64,000 nt of DNA from Gracilibacillus kekensis. Lineage in GTDB: Bacteria > Bacillota > Bacilli > Bacillales > Amphibacillaceae. The stretch is taken from the NCBI RefSeq assembly GCF_900143085.1, contig NZ_FRCZ01000004.1:310001-374000 (forward strand), written 5' to 3'. Below are positions 60,733 to 64,000 of this stretch, piece after piece (positions within the stretch are counted from its first letter, which is position 1; every line of letters starts with the position of its first letter). The position numbers and the translations under genes were made by a program. The notes beneath the pieces are model-generated. The model was given only the letters and a program-made list of their open reading frames with translations. It had not been told where the DNA came from and did no database searches.

Positions 60733-61878
60733 TTAATCGTTCTTGTATTTGTCTAGTTTATCACCGATCATATCTCCTAGTTGAAATCCTGATTGATCGT
60801 CATCGTTCTCATATTTCTTTATTTCACGTTGGTTACGCTCTTCTTCAATTTCTTTAATACTTAAAGATATTCGCTTATCTGCTTCACTTACATCTAAAAC
60901 TTTAACATTTACTTTTTGACCGACTTCTAAAACTTCACCAGGTGTTCCAATATGTTCCGTTGAAATTTGAGAAATATGGACAAGTCCTTCAACACCAGGT
61001 AAAACTTCAACGAATGCTCCGAAGTTTACTAATCGCTTCACTGTACCTTCTACTACATCGTTTATTGCTACTTTTTCTTCAATATGATCCCATGGGCCTG
61101 GCTGGGTTGCTTTGTGGGATAAAGAAACTCTTTCGTTTTCTTTATCTACAGATAGTACTTTTACTCGTAAACTATCTCCTTCACTTACAACATCAGAAGC
61201 TTTTTCAACATGTGAGTGTGCTAATTGTGAAATATGTACTAACCCATCTAATCCACCAATATCTACAAACACACCGAAATCAGTAATTCGCTGAACCGTT
61301 CCATCCATTTCTTGCCCTTCTTCGATGGAATCTAGTAATGTTTTCTTTTTCTCTTGTGCTTCTTGTTCAACAACAGCACGATGAGAAAGTATAATTCTGT
61401 TTTGTTCCTTATCTAATTCAACAATTTTTAATGTCAAAGATTGGTCTTGATAATCTGCAAAATCTTCTACATAGTGTGTTTCCACTAGTGACGCAGGAAT
61501 AAATCCTCTAACACCAACATCTACAACAAGTCCACCTTTAACAACATCTCGGACGGTAGCATTAATAATTTCATCATTTTCGAATTTTTCTTTAAGATCT
61601 TCCCAAGCTTTTTCAGCAATAACCGCTTTTTTAGACAAAACAATTTCTTCGTCTTCTACTTTTTTCACTTGTAATTCCAATTCATCTCCTTCACTAACAA
61701 CATCGTTGGCAGTTTCAATGCGCAATGCTGAAAGTTCACTAATTGGAACTATTCCCTCGACTTTATATCCGATATCTACAAGGACATGTTTCTCTTCAAC
61801 CTTTACTACTTTTCCCTGTACGATATCACCTACTGAAAGCTCCTTAATTTCAGAAATTTCTTGATTCATTTCGTCCAT
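60733..61878 (-). CDS. ypfD: S1-domain RNA-binding protein (YpfD, S1-like)
   Basis: A 381-residue protein with four S1 domains (about 15-85, 100-170, 185-257, 270-343), each ending in IVLSKKA, IILSHRA, VSLSHKA or ISLSIKE. Firmicute members of this length resemble ribosomal protein S1 with fewer repeats; in B. subtilis YpfD is dispensable and its role in translation is unclear. ATG at 61878 follows GAAGGAGG. A TTGACA lies upstream but no matching -10 is evident. Confidence 0.93.
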   Translation of the reverse strand: MDEMNQEISEIKELSVGDIVQGKVVKVEEKHVLVDIGYKVEGIVPISELSALRIETANDVVSEGDELELQVKKVEDEEIVLSKKAVIAEKAWEDLKEKFENDEIINATVRDVVKGGLVVDVGVRGFIPASLVETHYVEDFADYQDQSLTLKIVELDKEQNRIILSHRAVVEQEAQEKKKTLLDSIEEGQEMDGTVQRITDFGVFVDIGGLDGLVHISQLAHSHVEKASDVVSEGDSLRVKVLSVDKENERVSLSHKATQPGPWDHIEEKVAINDVVEGTVKRLVNFGAFVEVLPGVEGLVHISQISTEHIGTPGEVLEVGQKVNVKVLDVSEADKRISLSIKEIEEERNQREIKKYENDDDQSGFQLGDMIGDKLDKYKND

Positions 61879-61974
61879 GACAAAGACCTCCTTCGATTTA
61901 CAACACAAAAACATAAATGTGCTTTTTTCTAACTTCTAACATTTAGCGTGATTTGTCAAGTTATAACCAAAAAC

Positions 61975-62553
61975 TTAATGATTTTCTTTTATCATTTTGA
62001 TTTCATTCATTATTGTATCTGTCACCTTTTGCGCAGATGCTTTGTTTTCCCTTAAAATATCCATTTCGACAGGTTTGCCGAAGATAACCATTAATGGTTC
62101 TTTACTTTGATAATTTCCCACGATTGCACAAGGGATAACTGTTGCTTTTGACCTTAATGCGAAAAAACCAGCTCCTGCCAAACCTTTTTTTAACTCTCCT
62201 GTCTTACTTCTTGTTCCTTCTGGAAACAGACCTAAAACATTTCCATCTTTTAAAACTTCCAGTCCTTTTTTCAAGGCAGTACGGTCACTTGCCCCTCGCT
62301 TTAAAACAATCGTATTGACTTTCTTTAAGATAAAACCAAAAATCTTATTCTTAAATAATTCTTCTTTCGCCATAAAGTGAATAGGTCTTGGACAAGTAAT
62401 TCCAACGATAGGTGGATCATAATTGGAGATATGATTAGAACATATAATTACCGGTCCTTCTTTAGGGATGTTTTCTAAACCTTTTCCTATTACTTTGTAT
62501 TTAGGTTTTAGAACTAGCTTAACCACGGTTTTAGCGAATCGATAAAAGCTCAT
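61975..62553 (-). CDS. plsC: 1-acyl-sn-glycerol-3-phosphate acyltransferase
   Basis: A 192-residue PlsC-type acyltransferase making phosphatidic acid. The catalytic CSNHISNYDPP (HxxxxD) and substrate motif LFPEGTRSKTG are intact, with a hydrophobic, basic N-terminus for membrane contact. It follows cmk after 12 bases. Together with gpsA it represents phospholipid synthesis in this region. Confidence 0.94.
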   Translation of the reverse strand: MSFYRFAKTVVKLVLKPKYKVIGKGLENIPKEGPVIICSNHISNYDPPIVGITCPRPIHFMAKEELFKNKIFGFILKKVNTIVLKRGASDRTALKKGLEVLKDGNVLGLFPEGTRSKTGELKKGLAGAGFFALRSKATVIPCAIVGNYQSKEPLMVIFGKPVEMDILRENKASAQKVTDTIMNEIKMIKENH

Positions 62554-62565
62554 TTCTTTAACTCC

Positions 62566-63228
62566 TTAATTTGTATTTACAAAGGCTAATATTTTTTCTG
62601 CAACTTCTTGAATAGACATAGAAGTAGTGTCAATCTCAATTGCATCTTCTGCTTTTTTTAAAGGGGATACTTTTCTTTCTGAATCCATCTTATCTCTCTG
62701 TTTAATATCATTTTTTATCTGTTCAAGATTGGATAGAAAACCTTTCTTTTCATTTTCTTCATGTCTTCTTTTTGCGCGTTCTGAGACACTGGCAATTAAG
62801 AAGATTTTAATCTCTGCATCTGGAATAACATGTGTTCCAATATCCCTTCCATCCATCACGACTGCTCTATTTTTAGCTAAGATTTGTTGTCTTTGCACCA
62901 TGATCGACCTTACATCAGCAATAGAGGCAATCGCAGAAACATTTTGCGTAACTGCATCAGATCGTATTGCTTCCGTTACATTTTTAGAGTTTAGGAATAC
63001 TTCTTGTTGTGCATTAATATCAATTGAAATTTCTTCTAAATGTTGCACAACTGCTTTCGACTTACTGATGTCAATCTTGTGCTGAAGTACTGAATAGGTT
63101 AAGGTTCGATACATAGCTCCTGTATCGATATATACATAACCTAATTTTTTTGCTACTATCTTCGCCACAGTGCTTTTTCCTGCTGCGGCAGGTCCATCAA
63201 TTGCGATGGCTAATTTCTTATTGCTCAT
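62566..63228 (-). CDS. cmk: Cytidylate kinase
   Basis: A 220-residue CMP/dCMP kinase. Walker A is [30 protein letters not shown], the NMP-binding insert and [15 protein letters not shown] follow, then the lid [12 protein letters not shown] at 63228 has AAGGA 11 bases upstream and matches the homologous start; the open frame to 63312 overlaps ypfA. ypfB, which I recall between ypfA and cmk in B. subtilis, is absent: the gap is 28 bases. Confidence 0.95.
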   Translation of the reverse strand: MSNKKLAIAIDGPAAAGKSTVAKIVAKKLGYVYIDTGAMYRTLTYSVLQHKIDISKSKAVVQHLEEISIDINAQQEVFLNSKNVTEAIRSDAVTQNVSAIASIADVRSIMVQRQQILAKNRAVVMDGRDIGTHVIPDAEIKIFLIASVSERAKRRHEENEKKGFLSNLEQIKNDIKQRDKMDSERKVSPLKKAEDAIEIDTTSMSIQEVAEKILAFVNTN

Positions 63229-63256
63229 TATTATTTCAATCCTTCCACTACTTTTA

Positions 63257-63892
63257 CTACGACAATCCTTTTTGACGTGCTTGTAATTGTTTGAGAAATC
63301 CGAAGCGCACAATTAATTGTTGATCATGAGGATTAATTTCTTCAAATTTAATCGATACCAGATTATTTTCTTCTTTTCTCTCATGTATTCTAACTGTTTT
63401 TCCTATGATATGTAAATACTCTATTTTATTATCAAGAGGTAATATTAACATTAAGTCAACTTCTTCATTTTCCATTATAGAACTGTCCGAATCAGCAATA
63501 AAGGATAAACCTCCACCACTTATATCATGTGTAACAGTAGTAAATGATTGAGAGCTTATTTTAGTTTTTACGGAAAGATCTAATAATGCTTCGATTCGTA
63601 CAAATTCTCTTCTTTGAATTTTTTTAAGGTTCTCTGGTTCAAAGGATAATATTAAAGTAGGAATATTTTTCATTTTTCCCTTACCGATAATTTCACTTCT
63701 AAAACTATAAACGGAGCTCTTTTCAATAAAACTAATCCGAAACAAAGTACCTACTGAAAACAACTCTGTCCGATTGGTATTTTCATTAATTGGATAATCT
63801 ATATACAATTTATTGCTTTTTGTATGAACAACGCGACATTTATAAAATATCTTATTTTCTTCGATTTGTAAGAATGTACCTATTTTGATCAA
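63257..63892 (-). CDS. ypfA: PilZ-domain c-di-GMP receptor (YpfA/MotI-like)
   Basis: A 211-residue protein with an N-terminal YcgR-like domain (about 1-95) and a C-terminal PilZ domain. The c-di-GMP motifs are RREFVR (RxxxR) at about 94-99 and DISGGGLSF (D-x-S-x-x-G). In B. subtilis the homologue acts as a clutch on the flagellar stator when c-di-GMP is high. The start is TTG at 63892, four or five bases from GAGGATG. The window also encodes CheR. Confidence 0.9.
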   Translation of the reverse strand: MIKIGTFLQIEENKIFYKCRVVHTKSNKLYIDYPINENTNRTELFSVGTLFRISFIEKSSVYSFRSEIIGKGKMKNIPTLILSFEPENLKKIQRREFVRIEALLDLSVKTKISSQSFTTVTHDISGGGLSFIADSDSSIMENEEVDLMLILPLDNKIEYLHIIGKTVRIHERKEENNLVSIKFEEINPHDQQLIVRFGFLKQLQARQKGLS

Positions 63893-63947
63893 TGTTCATC
63901 CTCTTTTCTTTGTTAGGAATTATGCATTAAATTTAGAACAAATAATA

Positions 63948-63972
63948 GAAAAAAGCCTATGTAACACATAGT
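63948..63972 (-). terminator. Terminator of the gene beyond the right edge
   Basis: CTATGT and ACATAG pair around a three-base loop; GCTTTTTTC follows on the minus strand. It separates ypfA from a leftward gene outside the window. Confidence 0.65.
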
Positions 63973-64000
63973 ATCTTCTGTAATACCCCAAGATAGATAT

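Noticed and set aside
1-64000. CRISPR arrays, tRNA genes, 16S/23S/5S rRNA, IS transposases, phage genes
   Set aside because: No regularly spaced direct repeats, tRNA-like cloverleafs or matching protein frames were seen on either strand.

Overview
The window is a chromosomal segment of a low-GC, endospore-forming Firmicute of the Bacillaceae. Most proteins resemble Bacillus subtilis families. The compact genes, acidic protein tails and many TTG starts would fit a halophilic or alkaliphilic relative such as Gracilibacillus, Virgibacillus or Oceanobacillus; the genus is a guess. Sporulation genes (cotD, spoIVA, spoVIF, ypjB, the yphA/YIEGIA group) show a spore former. From about 8.6 kb to the right end, gene order is nearly that of B. 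subtilis from ypsC to ypfA as I remember it, read leftward. I see no phage, IS transposase, CRISPR array, tRNA or 16S/23S/5S rRNA gene. The one structural RNA gene is rnpB.

Layout. 0-8.4 kb: sbcD (cut by the window edge), an SOS-type yolD, yozE, a tatA-tatA-tatC cluster, dfrA-thyA, a cell-wall NlpC/P60 hydrolase, a DUF72 gene, a cold-shock gene with a structured leader, a queuosine-precursor transporter family gene and an RNase H-like gene. 8.6-13.4 kb: RNA methyltransferase, rnpB, gpsB, ypsA, cotD, a yppE-like gene and two small genes. 13.6-17 kb: recU-ponA, convergent with the leftward block dinG / dead MBL protein / ypmA-ypmB-aspB-asnS-dnaD-nth (17-25.3 kb). 26-33.1 kb: ypjD-dapB-mgsA, then bshA-cca-birA-panBCD. 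33.7-40.4 kb: yugP, ypjB, ypjA, the qcrABC menaquinol:cytochrome c reductase, ypiF, ypiB, ypiA. 41-51.7 kb: hbs, hepS-menG-hepT-ndk-cheR and aroC-aroB-aroH-hisC-tyrA-aroA. 52-64 kb: spoIVA, yphF-yphE, spoVIF, gpsA-der, the YIEGIA pair, yphA, the S1-domain gene, plsC-cmk and the PilZ gene ypfA.

Functional links. HepS/HepT and MenG make the menaquinone oxidised by QcrABC, and the Rieske subunit QcrA carries a twin-arginine signal that the Tat proteins at the left end would recognise. GpsB and PBP1, known partners in wall synthesis, lie within 4 kb of each other. The shikimate enzymes feed phenylalanine, tyrosine and menaquinone synthesis. The trp operon and its TRAP regulator, present at this locus in B. 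subtilis, are both absent here.

The most unusual content is a family of six non-coding composite inverted-repeat elements of about 0.45-0.6 kb, at 11.4, 25.4, 33.1, 40.6, 53.7 and 60.2 kb. Each has two hairpin-forming arms in opposite orientation around an AT-rich core, bounded by one of three classes of terminal inverted repeat. Five end 10-35 bp beyond the Rho-independent terminator of a leftward operon; the sixth contains such a terminator. Together they cover about 3 kb, close to 5% of the window.
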